This document shows positions 18,701 through 27,269 of a stretch of DNA of 64,000 nucleotides, piece after piece (position 1 is the stretch's first letter; each line of letters opens with the position of its first letter). The DNA is taken from assembly GCA_965662365.1 (NCBI GenBank), contig CBFIHR010000013.1:1-64000 (forward strand). The letters are read 5' to 3'. The notes under the pieces were generated by a model. It saw only the letters and a program-made list of their open reading frames with translations, did no database searches and had not been told where the DNA came from. This DNA comes from CAWVWD01 sp965662365. Lineage in GTDB: Bacteria; Bacteroidota; Bacteroidia; Chitinophagales; Saprospiraceae. The position numbers and the translations under genes are program-made.

Positions 18701-19181
18701 CATCTAAACTTTCACCATTTTGGATTTCAATTTTGGACTCATTCAATACTTTTGGAGCAACGACTTTTTCGAACAAAGCCTCCGGATAAGTCACGATAAT
18801 TTCGCCTCGTGCTTTCGAGTTTGTGACTTTATTCACCGTTTCCGTTCGCAACAACACGTTGTGATTTTCCACCGTTTTAAACTCTTGCGGTCGCTTAAAC
18901 GAATCCGGAAAAAAGTGAATTGTTTTTTTCTCAAACAGGTTATTCAGTGTATTCTGCACATAAGCCGCATCTTCCTTATCAATCGCCACAAACAAGTGAC
19001 AAGCAGGTATTTCATAATACGTTGCTGCCAGTACAAACGACTCCAAACCACCTTTTACATCTTGTAATAAAAAGCGTTTCGGTTCATCCGCATTTGCCAC
19101 CGATTGCTCAATTCCTCGGGCAATCAGTTTGGTACGTTCGTCCTTTCGGTATAATTCCAGTAGTTGTTCTAAATTTTTCAC
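15789..19181 (-). CDS. mfd: transcription-repair coupling factor
   Basis: Mfd is a cytosolic translocase that removes RNA polymerase stalled at DNA lesions and recruits the nucleotide excision repair machinery. The protein is 1130 residues long, typical of the family. The UvrB-like N-terminal part covers about 1-400, the RNA polymerase-interacting domain contains LQPGDYVTHIDHGVGKYSGL (about 460), and the translocase has Walker A GDVGFGKT (about 599-606), the DEEQ box IIDEEQKFGV, TLTATPIPRTL, and the motif HQLRGRVGRSNKKAFCYLL. The TRCF C-terminal domain is complete. The start is a GTG at 19181 preceded five bases away by a TACCTTCG element, which suggests a leaderless message. Confidence 0.97.
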   Translation of the reverse strand: MKNLEQLLELYRKDERTKLIARGIEQSVANADEPKRFLLQDVKGGLESFVLAATYYEIPACHLFVAIDKEDAAYVQNTLNNLFEKKTIHFFPDSFKRPQEFKTVENHNVLLRTETVNKVTNSKARGEIIVTYPEALFEKVVAPKVLNESKIEIQNGESLDVDTILEVLIEYGFSRVDFVFEPGQFSIRGGIIDIFSYGNDMPYRIELFDDEVESIRVFNPLDQLSLKKISRVSIIPNIQTEFRQNQKVSLFKTLPENTAIWIKDVQNLIDRLQICFDKAADFADTLQEDDTTESAKIMHERAFILPNVVVNEVLNQAVIELGKSSYFEFKGDVGVRHIKYPSKPQPSFNKNFALLIKDLNDNTENGITNYIFTENPRQIERFYRIFEDLQANVVFHPISTAIHKGFIDKQLKIACYTDHQIFDRFHKYKLKQGFTKSQALNIKLLRELQPGDYVTHIDHGVGKYSGLEKIDINGHIQEAVRLIYKDNDLLYVSINSLHKISKYVGKEGKTPKVYKLGSDAWTNLKSRTKKKVKDIAAELIKLYAKRKAAKGHAFPPDNWMQYELESSFIYEDTPDQAKATQDVKEDMEKGYPMDRLICGDVGFGKTEVAIRAAFKAAVDGKQVAVLVPTTILALQHAKTFRERLKEFSVRVDYVNRFRTTKEKNQIYKDLEAGEIDLIIGTHAILNKKVKFKDLGLLIIDEEQKFGVAAKEKLRAFKVNVDTLTLTATPIPRTLQFSLMAARDLSVIATAPPNRQPIHTEVRIMDGDLIRDAIYYEVMRGGQVYFVHNRVKSLPEVRGMIQRLCPDIDIGMAHGQMKPKDLEATLVDFIDKKYDVLVCTNIIETGLDISNANTIMINNAHHFGLSDLHQLRGRVGRSNKKAFCYLLAPPISVLPPDSRRRLQAIEEFSDLGSGLNIAMRDLDIRGAGNILGGEQSGFISDIGYETYQKILDEAIQELKEKDFKELFKDEVQKEQRFVRDVQMDTDIEMMIPDEYINSIQERLRVYTELDNLETDEEVRAFAEKLIDRFGPLPQAVKELFNGLKLRWLCKKLGFERLILKNNKLRCYFVANPQSPFYESDLFQKVIMYVNGKGDSNMGFKKSGNYFLLVRERVKNMTDAKKVLKDIVEGVQ

Positions 19182-19489
19182 GAGTGCGAAGGTAAGGAAA
19201 AATGATTTTGACTTAAAGCCTTATTCGATTATTTGAAATACCTCTTGATTAATAAACTTCATATTTTTTGACTTAATTTACAAAAACGTACACATTTCTT
19301 AAAAGGATTAATAATTATTAACCGTACCTCGATTCCTTATTCTCACATTTACCATGATGTTTATCAACGAACTTGATAAATACCTTTTTTGGTACTTAAT
19401 CTTATTCGTCAAAAACTCATTTCCTATAAAAAACGTACTTTTACACAAAATTTGAATTAGTAAAACGAAATTTTAATAATAATTACAAA
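19182..19489. other. divergent spacer between mfd and a hypothetical gene
   Basis: This 308-bp AT-rich region carries a TACCTTCG element (19187-19194, minus strand) next to the mfd GTG start. Near the right end a TACTTTTA element precedes the plus-strand gene at 19490. No ORF or RNA gene is apparent. Confidence 0.45.
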
Positions 19490-20011
19490 ATGGCGAAAAT
19501 ACAACGAGTTTCATTTGCAAACTTTTTGAATAGATTTGAGGAAATTGAATTACCAATTTCAATCGGAACGGAAACACACTTAGATTTCAGCAGTCAAAAT
19601 GACCCTTTACCAGTAGCTATGATTGATAAGTTTTTGATTGAAACTCGTGTGATGAAGGAGTTAGATGAGTTTACGGAAGTTGTACCGTTGATGAAAATTC
19701 CGAATACAGGCGATTTTCATGCAGTTATCGTTTGGAAAGCGGGTTTGATGCAATATGAATATTGGATGATGACTTTTGATAAAATGGAACGTCTTATTGA
19801 TAAAAGAAATATTGCGGGAACTAAAGTAATTAATAACTTGTTGCTTCACGCAGTTGTCTCTATTACAGAACAATGGGAAATTCATGTAATCCAAAATGGT
19901 CGTGCGGCTGATGATGAAAATAATTATGACCCGACAAAAAGCCTTCGTTATCAATTCCGAATCCTTCAAGATGGTTATATTCAAGAGGAAGAACCAGATG
20001 AACTTTGGTAA
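19490..20011 (+). CDS. conserved-looking hypothetical cytosolic protein
   Basis: I do not recognise this 173-residue protein. It has no signal peptide or membrane helix. The sequence alternates beta-strand-like hydrophobic stretches (HAVIVWKAGLMQYEYWMMTF) with acidic segments and ends in an acidic tail (YIQEEEPDELW). There is no obvious catalytic motif. It stands alone between mfd (divergent) and rnr (same strand, 413 bp downstream). The normal codon use and A-rich leader before the ATG support it as a real gene. Confidence 0.65.
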   Translation: MAKIQRVSFANFLNRFEEIELPISIGTETHLDFSSQNDPLPVAMIDKFLIETRVMKELDEFTEVVPLMKIPNTGDFHAVIVWKAGLMQYEYWMMTFDKMERLIDKRNIAGTKVINNLLLHAVVSITEQWEIHVIQNGRAADDENNYDPTKSLRYQFRILQDGYIQEEEPDELW

Positions 20012-20424
20012 TGATTGATTGTTGAGTTGTTGAACTGTTAAATTGTTTATTATCAACTTTCTACAAAAAATAATTAACGATTAATTCTTATTAGAATTGA
20101 ATTTGAATGGATTATTATGTATAATTTTGCTACACGATGGACGGTTTTATAAAAAATTGAATTATAATTGGTTTTCAATACTGTCCAGCTTTGCGTGGGT
20201 AACCTATAATTTTAATTCGAAATTTAAACTTTACGAAAGTTCGAAACTTTCGTAAAGTTAGTTTCAAAGAAGAAATAACAATAAATCAATACCCAAATTT
20301 CCCCACAATATTCCGAAAAATCGGATAACAACTATTAATTAACAAACAAGTGTGTATTAGTTAAGTGACCTGTCAACAATGACTAATCAACAATGACTAA
20401 TCACGAATCACCAATCACTAAAAC
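20012..20424. other. intergenic region upstream of rnr with hairpin and word repeats
   Basis: The 413-bp spacer contains a TAATTTTG -7 box (20122-20129), a perfect 15-bp hairpin at 20228-20260, and two simple-word stretches: TTGATTGTTGAGTTGTTG-type near 20015-20045, and AATGACTAATCA/CGAATCACTAA-type at 20375-20424 directly before the rnr ATG. Confidence 0.5.
20228..20260. repeat. 15-bp perfect hairpin with 3-nt loop
   Basis: AACTTTACGAAAGTT (20228-20242) and AACTTTCGTAAAGTT (20246-20260) are perfect reverse complements around the loop CGA. No T run follows, so it is not a typical terminator. It may be a leader structure or a terminator-like remnant between the hypothetical gene and rnr. Confidence 0.7.
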
Positions 20425-22575
20425 ATGAGGAAAATTAAAAATTCTAAAAAAACAGGAAAATTAAACCCAAACGATTTGAAAAGAAGCATTTTAGCCTTAT
20501 TCCGCCGACAAGCCAAAAAACGTTACAACGCTAAACAAATTCAGAAAAAACTGAAAATTAAGAATACGAAAGATTCGATCCAAGATGCGTTGGATAAATT
20601 GGAAAATGATAAAAAAATTGTCGCTTTGCCGAGAGAGAAATACAAACTCAATAAGGAAAACTTGGATAAAGGCGAAACGCACGTCTTAATCGGTCGGGTC
20701 GATATGACTCGAAATGGTTCGGCATACATCGTTTGTGATGATTTGGAGGACGATATTTATGTGCCGGCTCGTAAGCTAAATTATGCCTTAAATGGTGATA
20801 AAGTCGAAGTCAAATTCTCAAAAGAACCCGGCAGAAATCGCCTAAATGGCGAAATTACCAGAGTTTTGGAACGCAAAACAGAATATTTTATCGGCACATT
20901 GAAATTGTCCAGTCGCTTCGGTTTTGTGATTACGGATAATCAAAATATGTTTACCGATATTTATATACCGTTGGAGGATTTGAACGGTGCGAAAAACGGT
21001 GAAAAGGTCGTCACTCGAATTGTCAAATGGCAAACCGAAAAAATCAAAAGTCCAATCGGTGTAATCACAGAATCACTAGGGAAAGCAGGTAGTAGCGATA
21101 TCGAAATGAAGTCGATTTTGATTCAAAATGGCTTTGAATTGTCGTTTCCGCCAGAAGTGTTGGAAGAGTCGGAAGCCTTGTCAGAGAAGATTTCGGAAGC
21201 GGAAATTGCTCGTCGTCGAGATTTTCGTGAAACTTTGACTTTTACGATTGATCCAGACACGGCAAAGGATTTTGATGACGCTTTATCGTTAGAATATTTA
21301 GATAACGGAAATTATGAGGTTGGTATTCATATTGCAGACGTGACGCATTATGTGCGAGAAGGTTCGGCTCTGGATAAGGAAGCCTACAAGCGTTCGACTT
21401 CGGTTTATTTGGTCGATAGAGTCTTGCCGATGTTGCCAGAGAAAATCTCAAATGTCTTGTGTTCTTTGCGGCCAAATGAAGAAAAACTAACATTTTCAGC
21501 CGTTTTTACTTTTGATAAAAATGATAAAATCATAAAAGAATGGTTCGGAAAAGGCGTAATATTTTCGGATAGAAGATTCACTTATGGCGAAGCTCAAGAA
21601 ATCTTGGAAGCAGGCGAAGGCGAGTTAGCTGCAGAGTTGAAAAAACTGAATCAATTATCCAAAAAATTGCGTAAGCAACGCTTTAAAGAAGGGTCGGTCG
21701 ATTTTGATATGCCAGAAGTAAAATTCAAATTAGACGAAGAAGGTGTGCCGGTCTCGGTGTATGTGAAAGAACGTAAGGACTCGAATATGTTAATTGAGGA
21801 TTTCATGTTGTTAGCAAATCGTCGTGTGGCCGCAAAAATTGGAAAACAGGAATATCCTGTGCCATTTGTGTATCGTATTCACGACTTGCCAGATATGATG
21901 AAAGTCGGTGACTTTATCAAATTTGCTCAGGCTTTGGGTTACAAAATGAACATTCAGACGCCAGAACAAATCGCAAAAGCATACACTCAATTATTGAAAG
22001 ACACAAAAACTCGACCCGAGTTGAAAGTCTTAGAACCGTTGGCAATTCGCACGATGTCAAAAGCCATTTATAGTTCGGATAATATCGGACATTATGGTTT
22101 AGGTTTCAGTTATTATTCGCACTTTACGTCACCGATTCGTCGTTATGCTGACGTATTGGTTCACCGTATTTTTGAAAAAAACCTGAAAGAACGTTATGCG
22201 GTAAAGCAAGCAGAACTAGAAGAGATGTGTGGTCATATTTCTCGTCAAGAACGCAAAGCAACCGATGCAGAACGTCAGTCCGTGAAGTACAAACAGGTCG
22301 AGTTTATGACCAAACGCATTGGCGAAGTCTTCACTGGTGTGATCTCGGGTATGATTGATAAAGGTTTCTTTGTCGAGTTGGTGGATAATTTCTGCGAAGG
22401 AATGGTAACTTTTTCTACTTTACCAGAATCGTATCAATTGGACGAAAGTCGATTATTTGCCGTTGGTAATATTTCAAATAAAAAGATAAAAATGGGCGAT
22501 ATTGTTCGAGTTCGTATCGTAAGTGCGAATTTGCAAACTCGTAAAATTGATATGGAGTTGGCAAACGATGAGTAA
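20425..22575 (+). CDS. rnr: ribonuclease R
   Basis: RNase R is a cytosolic, processive 3'-5' exoribonuclease that degrades structured RNA. The 716-residue protein has a winged-helix N-terminus (about 10-75, basic), two cold-shock OB domains (about 80-235), the RNB catalytic domain (about 255-590) with TFTIDPDTAKDFDDALSLE, whose Asp residues bind Mg2+, and HIADVTHYVREGS, and a C-terminal S1 domain (about 630-712). The long Lys-rich tail of E. coli RNase R is absent. The ATG directly follows a TAATCAC/GAATCAC word-repeat leader. It is a single-gene unit ended by the hairpin at 22612-22644. Confidence 0.96.
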   Translation: MRKIKNSKKTGKLNPNDLKRSILALFRRQAKKRYNAKQIQKKLKIKNTKDSIQDALDKLENDKKIVALPREKYKLNKENLDKGETHVLIGRVDMTRNGSAYIVCDDLEDDIYVPARKLNYALNGDKVEVKFSKEPGRNRLNGEITRVLERKTEYFIGTLKLSSRFGFVITDNQNMFTDIYIPLEDLNGAKNGEKVVTRIVKWQTEKIKSPIGVITESLGKAGSSDIEMKSILIQNGFELSFPPEVLEESEALSEKISEAEIARRRDFRETLTFTIDPDTAKDFDDALSLEYLDNGNYEVGIHIADVTHYVREGSALDKEAYKRSTSVYLVDRVLPMLPEKISNVLCSLRPNEEKLTFSAVFTFDKNDKIIKEWFGKGVIFSDRRFTYGEAQEILEAGEGELAAELKKLNQLSKKLRKQRFKEGSVDFDMPEVKFKLDEEGVPVSVYVKERKDSNMLIEDFMLLANRRVAAKIGKQEYPVPFVYRIHDLPDMMKVGDFIKFAQALGYKMNIQTPEQIAKAYTQLLKDTKTRPELKVLEPLAIRTMSKAIYSSDNIGHYGLGFSYYSHFTSPIRRYADVLVHRIFEKNLKERYAVKQAELEEMCGHISRQERKATDAERQSVKYKQVEFMTKRIGEVFTGVISGMIDKGFFVELVDNFCEGMVTFSTLPESYQLDESRLFAVGNISNKKIKMGDIVRVRIVSANLQTRKIDMELANDE

Positions 22576-22611
22576 GATTAAGTCCAATTACAATCAGCTT
22601 GATTACAATAA

Positions 22612-22648
22612 AAAGGCGAAGTCTCGATTTGAGATTTCGCCTTTCGTA
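22612..22648. terminator. bidirectional terminator after rnr
   Basis: AAAGGCGAAGTCTC (22612-22625) pairs with 22631-22644 with one G-T pair and a 5-nt loop. It lies between rnr and the convergent gene ending at 22663. Confidence 0.8.
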
Positions 22649-22662
22649 TTTTATTATCTTTT

Positions 22663-23727
22663 TTAAAATGAGCAACTTTTTAATAATTCAATAATCTCCT
22701 CCCGATGTAACCGAATGTAATTCAGTCGTTTATCTTCAATCTTTTCTGTAATTAATGTGTTTTTAAATAATTCTTCACAATTTTTTAAAAAGCGAACCTC
22801 ACCCAGAATATTGCTATTTTTATCGTGTAAAATAATCGTTTGTCGAATCAAATCATTTAGCGTTGTCAATTCAAATTTCTCATAAATATTAAGGTAATGT
22901 TGCAGTTGAAAACTGTCGACGCTGGTCACCAAATTTCGCATTCCGATATTATAAGCTGTTTGTTCAAACAACCAGCTATCATAAATTATATCTAAAGCCG
23001 AAGTGTCGGTTAAGTCAGCATCATCTGCTTTACATTGAATGATATAGTCTAACAATTCATCATTTGATAACGGTTGATAATCTATAATTTTAGCCAATTC
23101 AATTTTTCCATAAGGGAAAAATGTAGAGCAGTTATCCATCAATAAATTGCCATTATAAGCCATTCCATTTTCATCAATGAAAAATGCTTCCAGAATCAAA
23201 TATCTCCAGTCTTCCTCAGGTGTTATTTCAAAGGTGTATTCCTGCCAATCATGATGGTCAATCGGTACAGACTCTGCCAGAAGTTGTCCTCTTTCACAAC
23301 TCCTATTTCCACCCCAAATTCTTAAAACTGTTGGTTGATTAAAGTTTACTTCATAATGAGTGCTTTTGGATAAACTGATATAATTTTCAGCTAATGCTAA
23401 GTAAATACTAAATTGGTATTGAATATTTCTCCTCATGGGCGTTTCTAAAACTTGACTAATCGCCTCCCAGCTGTCATCTTCTCGAACAATCATTCCGACA
23501 TAAGTCGCATCATGATAGGAAGGATGATGAACGTCAAAAAAATCTGAAAATCCTGTATGAATATCGGGAGGAGAATAGCCGCTTGTTCCACAATTAAACC
23601 ACCCTTCAGGCACAGCACTGTGCGCCGCTAAATCTTCAAATGATGGATTTTTCAACTTAATTTCTGTTTGTCCAAAGAGAAAAATGTTTGTTGATAATAG
23701 CATTACGGTTAAGTAGATTTTCATCAT
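22663..23727 (-). CDS. secreted hypothetical protein with carbohydrate-binding-like N-terminal domain
   Basis: The 354-residue protein has a signal peptide (MMKIYLTVMLLSTNIFLFGQ). Residues about 22-210 begin with LKNPSFEDLAAHSAVPEGW, then continue to a jelly-roll-like domain in which WQEYTFEITPEEDWRYLILEAFF resembles the paired strands of carbohydrate-binding modules, ending LLMDNCS. Such domains are common in Bacteroidota outer-surface proteins. The C-terminal 140 residues are helical and unrecognised; no OmpA or sorting domain is visible. It is a single-gene unit. A periplasmic or surface location is likely; function is unknown. Confidence 0.65.
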   Translation of the reverse strand: MMKIYLTVMLLSTNIFLFGQTEIKLKNPSFEDLAAHSAVPEGWFNCGTSGYSPPDIHTGFSDFFDVHHPSYHDATYVGMIVREDDSWEAISQVLETPMRRNIQYQFSIYLALAENYISLSKSTHYEVNFNQPTVLRIWGGNRSCERGQLLAESVPIDHHDWQEYTFEITPEEDWRYLILEAFFIDENGMAYNGNLLMDNCSTFFPYGKIELAKIIDYQPLSNDELLDYIIQCKADDADLTDTSALDIIYDSWLFEQTAYNIGMRNLVTSVDSFQLQHYLNIYEKFELTTLNDLIRQTIILHDKNSNILGEVRFLKNCEELFKNTLITEKIEDKRLNYIRLHREEIIELLKSCSF

Positions 23728-24076
23728 TATAGATTTTTGAATAAATAAATTTGAAGATAAATTTAGAAAAATTTGAAGACTTCTTGTTTCAATTGCTATT
23801 TAACATCCGATAAAATATGCAAGTGCTAAAAGTGTATCGGTGCAACATGACCATATTTTGAAACTAAAACAAAACTTAAACAGTTTCATTGATTTGAGAC
23901 TGGTTTTAAGCGTTACTTAAAGGGCATTTTTGAAATGCCTTCTAAGTTTATACGAATCTTTCAATCAATTTCAATATTTTTGCGACTTTATTAATAATAT
24001 GGAAGATTTAAGGTTTTGATTTACAAGGAATAAGCATTCGGTAATCAACAACCAGAATCGAGTAACCAGAATCATC
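23728..24076. other. divergent spacer upstream of asnS
   Basis: The spacer of 349 bp holds a TATTTTTG -7 box at 23975-23982 for asnS, giving a leader of about 90 nt. An imperfect AAGGGCATTT/AAATGCCTT hairpin lies near 23918-23941. The last 40 bp before the ATG consist of AACCAGAATC-type word repeats. Confidence 0.45.
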
Positions 24077-25594
24077 ATGCATCAACACATTCAAGATTTT
24101 TCAAAATATGAAGGCCAATCCGTAACTATCAAAGGTTGGATTGCAAATAAGCGAGAAAGTAAGACGAATATTTTTATTGTCTTTCGGGACGGAACCGGTT
24201 TTGCTCAATGTGTCGTCAATATTGACGAAGTTGGGGAAGAACAATTTGCAGCAGCAAAGTCTTTGACACAAGAAAGTTCAGCGGTTATGACCGGTACAGT
24301 CATCAAAGATGATAGACAAATCGGTGGTTATGAAGTACAAGTTTCGAGTTTGGAAATTGTGCATTTGACACAAGATTATCCGATTACGCCAAAAGAACAT
24401 GGTATTAAGTTCTTGGAAGATAGACGACATTTGTGGCTTCGTTCGACTCGTCAATGGGCGATTATGCGTGTTCGTAACCAAATTATCATGGGGATTCATG
24501 CGTTTTTCCAAGAAAATGGTTTTGTTCAAATGGATGCACCGTTGTTTACAGGAAGTGCGTGCGAAGGTACGACGAATCTTTTTGCAACAGATTTCTTTGG
24601 CGACCCAGCTTATTTATCTCAATCTGGTCAATTATACGGCGAAGCGATGGCGATGGCAATGGGTAAAATCTATACTTTCGGGCCGACTTTCCGTGCTGAA
24701 AAATCGAAAACACCTCGTCACTTGTCGGAGTTTTGGATGATTGAGCCTGAAATGGCATATTATACCAACGAAATGAACATGGATTTGATTGAAAACTTTG
24801 TTCGATCGGTCGTGAGTCGTGTCTTAGAAAACGCAAAACATGAGCTGGAAGTTTTAGGTCGTGATGTTTCTAAATTAGAAAATGTAATGCGTCCGTTTCC
24901 TCGTGTGTCTTACGAAGATTCTATTAAAATCTTACGTGGTGAGAAAGAGGTCAATGGCCGTAATGCGATTACGCTGCAAGAGGAAGATTTGCAAGCCGCA
25001 AAAGATGGGATTGCAGCAGCTGAAGCCAAAATCGCAGAAAACGAAAAAACAATCAAAGGTGGTGTAAAGAAAGGCAAACGCAACTATTTACAAAATCAAA
25101 TTGATACGTTAAAGAAAGATATTAAAGTGTACGAAGAGCAAATTCGTAACATTCCTCAATGGATTGAGTCAGCGAAAAACTTCCCTGATGGCGAAGATTT
25201 TGGTGGTTCGGACGAAACGGTTTTGACTCGTGTATTCGATGCTCCGGTAATGGTTTATAACTGGCCAACAAAGATTAAAGCATTCTATATGAAGGAAGTC
25301 GAAGGCGACGCAGATCATGTAAAAGGAGTGGATTTGTTAGCACCTGAAGGTTATGGCGAAATCGTTGGTGGTTCTGAACGAGAAACAAATATTGATATTT
25401 TGTTGAGAAAGATTGAGGAACATGAATTAGATGAAAAAGACTTTACTTGGTACTTGGATTTGCGTCGTTATGGTTCTGTGCCACACTCTGGATTCGGTTT
25501 AGGTTTAGAGCGTTTGGTGCGTTGGATTTGTGACCTTGATCATGTTCGTGAAACAATACCATTCCCTCGTCGTTATGGTCGTTTGTTCCCTTAA
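24077..25594 (+). CDS. asnS: asparaginyl-tRNA synthetase
   Basis: This class II cytosolic enzyme charges tRNA-Asn with asparagine. The 505-residue protein has an N-terminal OB anticodon-binding domain (about 10-115, VTIKGWIANKRESKTNIFIV), motif 2 (FGPTFRAEKSKTPRHLSEFW, about 210) and motif 3 (GFGLGLERLVRW, about 475). Residues about 300-370 form a Glu/Lys-rich coiled-coil insertion (AAAEAKIAENEKTIKGGVKK and onwards), which is known from Bacteroidota AsnRS proteins. The presence of AsnRS implies direct formation of Asn-tRNA. The ATG at 24077 follows a word-repeat leader; the methyltransferase gene follows after a 135-bp spacer with a 15-bp inverted repeat. Confidence 0.97.
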   Translation: MHQHIQDFSKYEGQSVTIKGWIANKRESKTNIFIVFRDGTGFAQCVVNIDEVGEEQFAAAKSLTQESSAVMTGTVIKDDRQIGGYEVQVSSLEIVHLTQDYPITPKEHGIKFLEDRRHLWLRSTRQWAIMRVRNQIIMGIHAFFQENGFVQMDAPLFTGSACEGTTNLFATDFFGDPAYLSQSGQLYGEAMAMAMGKIYTFGPTFRAEKSKTPRHLSEFWMIEPEMAYYTNEMNMDLIENFVRSVVSRVLENAKHELEVLGRDVSKLENVMRPFPRVSYEDSIKILRGEKEVNGRNAITLQEEDLQAAKDGIAAAEAKIAENEKTIKGGVKKGKRNYLQNQIDTLKKDIKVYEEQIRNIPQWIESAKNFPDGEDFGGSDETVLTRVFDAPVMVYNWPTKIKAFYMKEVEGDADHVKGVDLLAPEGYGEIVGGSERETNIDILLRKIEEHELDEKDFTWYLDLRRYGSVPHSGFGLGLERLVRWICDLDHVRETIPFPRRYGRLFP

Positions 25595-25606
25595 TTTACG
25601 GGATAA

Positions 25607-25706
25607 TTAGTGATTCGTTCAATCAGTTTATAAATAGCTCTTATAAATTAAAAAAACTACAATATTTCATTCAAAATATTACGTCAATGAATGAACGAAT
25701 CACTAA
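25607..25706. repeat. 15-bp inverted repeat in the asnS-methyltransferase spacer
   Basis: TTAGTGATTCGTTCA (25607-25621) is the perfect reverse complement of 25692-25706. The same words (GTGATTCGT, ACGAATCAC) recur in the rnr leader and in the efflux operon spacers. Confidence 0.7.
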
Positions 25707-25729
25707 CCTGTATTATAACAATTAATAAA

Positions 25730-26482
25730 ATGTCTGAATTAGATTTAATCATTGATTTATATCAAAGTACATCGAGGCAAGGGCCTGGAAGTGTTGCCGA
25801 AACTTTGAAAGCACTCGAATTGATAAATCTACCAAAAACCGATATTCTAAAAATTGCTGACCTTGGCTGCGGTTCGGGTGGGCAAACGTTTACACTTGCT
25901 AAAAATACGAATAGCGATATCATTGCTGTCGATTTATTTCCAGATTTTTTGAAGGTTTTAAATCAAGAATCAGCAAAATTAGGATTACAAAACCAGATTA
26001 AAACACTGCAAGCGTCAATAGATAATTTACCTTTTGAAAAAGAAACGTTCGATGTGATTTGGTCAGAAGGTGCAATTTATAATATTGGTTTTGAAAACGG
26101 CATAAAGGCTTGGAAAGATTATTTGAAAGTTGGCGGTTATTTGGCAGTTAGCGAAATCACTTGGATAACAAACAATCGACCAAAAGAAATAGAAGATTTC
26201 TGGACAACGGCTTACCCCGAAATTGATACGGCTTCTAATAAAATAAAAATTCTGGAAGCAAATGGCTATTCATTAACAGGTTATTTTTATTTGAATAAAG
26301 AAAGCTGGTTAGAAAATTATTATCAGCGGCTACAAGATACATTTCCTAATTTCCTTGAACGACAACAATATTCTGAATTAGCAAAAAAAGTTGTACAAGA
26401 TAATCAATCAGAAATTGATTTATACAAACAATATCAAAATTACTATAGCTATGGGTTTTATATAGCTAAAAAAAATTCATAA
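25730..26482 (+). CDS. class I SAM-dependent methyltransferase
   Basis: The protein has a Rossmann-type methyltransferase core with the SAM-binding motif I IADLGCGSGGQ (about residue 43), an acidic motif II VDLF, and WSEGAIYNIGFENGIKAWKD. A C-terminal helical extension follows. The closest pattern is the small-molecule or ubiquinone/menaquinone-type methyltransferases; the substrate is not known. I chose the ATG at 25730, giving 250 residues, because the longer reading from 25691 would translate a word-repeat spacer; the chosen ATG has the A-rich leader typical here. It ends in a terminator at 26505-26530. Confidence 0.85.
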   Translation: MSELDLIIDLYQSTSRQGPGSVAETLKALELINLPKTDILKIADLGCGSGGQTFTLAKNTNSDIIAVDLFPDFLKVLNQESAKLGLQNQIKTLQASIDNLPFEKETFDVIWSEGAIYNIGFENGIKAWKDYLKVGGYLAVSEITWITNNRPKEIEDFWTTAYPEIDTASNKIKILEANGYSLTGYFYLNKESWLENYYQRLQDTFPNFLERQQYSELAKKVVQDNQSEIDLYKQYQNYYSYGFYIAKKNS

Positions 26483-26504
26483 GATATAATACACTCAACG
26501 TTAT

Positions 26505-26534
26505 AAAAGCCATCTTACAAGATGGCTTTTTTGT
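26505..26534 (+). terminator. terminator after the methyltransferase
   Basis: AAAAGCCATCT (26505-26515) pairs perfectly with 26520-26530 around a 4-nt loop and is followed by TTTG. Confidence 0.85.
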
Positions 26535-26642
26535 TTTTAGAAATATATTATTTTACAGTTTTCGAAACGATGAATCAATAAAAAATGCTATTTTAGTGAT
26601 TGGAAAATTCACCTACAACCTTTACAAAAACTACATGCTACC

Positions 26643-27191
26643 TTGAATAAACAAGTTATATTAAAAATAGGATTTTGGGCTTTACTAATCGTCGGCTGTA
26701 TCGCTTTCGTCAGTTGTAAACCTCAAAAATCGACTACGGATAACACGACTTCAAAACCGACAACAAGTAATAGTCGTACTTTTTGGAAGGTAGGAGGAAC
26801 TGTCGAAATAGAAGAAAATCCTAATTACACTCGTATTTTTCAAAGAGCGATAAAAAAACGTCGGCCAATTTTTCTGAGTTTTTATTCTGAATGGTGCGTG
26901 ACTTGTCCGTACATGAATGAGGAGATGGTTAAAAAACAACCGATTATCGGTTATTTAGAAGACGAATTTGTGAGTTTTTTGGTAGATGCAGAAACGATGG
27001 AAGGTTATAAATTAGCAACAGAATACAATATTGCCGCTTATCCGACCATTTTATTTCTTAATTCTGAAGGAGAAGAAATCAGCCGTTATATTGGTTTAAT
27101 TGACGATTATACGATTATGAAAATGGCAAAGTCTGCGGTTTTGGCAGAAGATAAATTTCAGCGGGAAAAAGAGCGTCAGAGTAAAAAGTAA
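26643..27191 (+). CDS. thioredoxin-fold lipoprotein (WCVTC motif)
   Basis: The 182-residue protein has a lipoprotein signal with lipobox FVSC (Cys25), a Ser/Thr-rich linker, and a thioredoxin-like domain with redox pair Cys85/Cys88 in SEWCVTC. The sequence LSFYSEWCVTCPYMNEEM resembles the C-terminal thioredoxin domain of DsbD and related thiol reductases. It should act in the periplasm on disulfides. The start is a TTG at 26643; no in-frame ATG gives an intact signal peptide, and the ATG at 26634 is out of frame. A second thioredoxin lipoprotein follows 78 bp downstream, so they are probably co-transcribed. Confidence 0.85.
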   Translation: MNKQVILKIGFWALLIVGCIAFVSCKPQKSTTDNTTSKPTTSNSRTFWKVGGTVEIEENPNYTRIFQRAIKKRRPIFLSFYSEWCVTCPYMNEEMVKKQPIIGYLEDEFVSFLVDAETMEGYKLATEYNIAAYPTILFLNSEGEEISRYIGLIDDYTIMKMAKSAVLAEDKFQREKERQSKK

Positions 27192-27269
27192 CAGCCCCTT
27201 CTCTGGTTGGCAAGAATTTTGGAAATGGTACAACGAACACATACTATTCATAATATATAACAAAACACT

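Noticed and set aside
20228..20260. Intrinsic terminator
   Set aside because: The stem is perfect but no T run follows on either strand, so it is listed as a hairpin repeat only.
26643..26717. Frameshift at the start of the WCVTC thioredoxin protein
   Set aside because: The missing ATG is explained by a TTG start that gives a complete lipoprotein signal, so no frameshift is needed.
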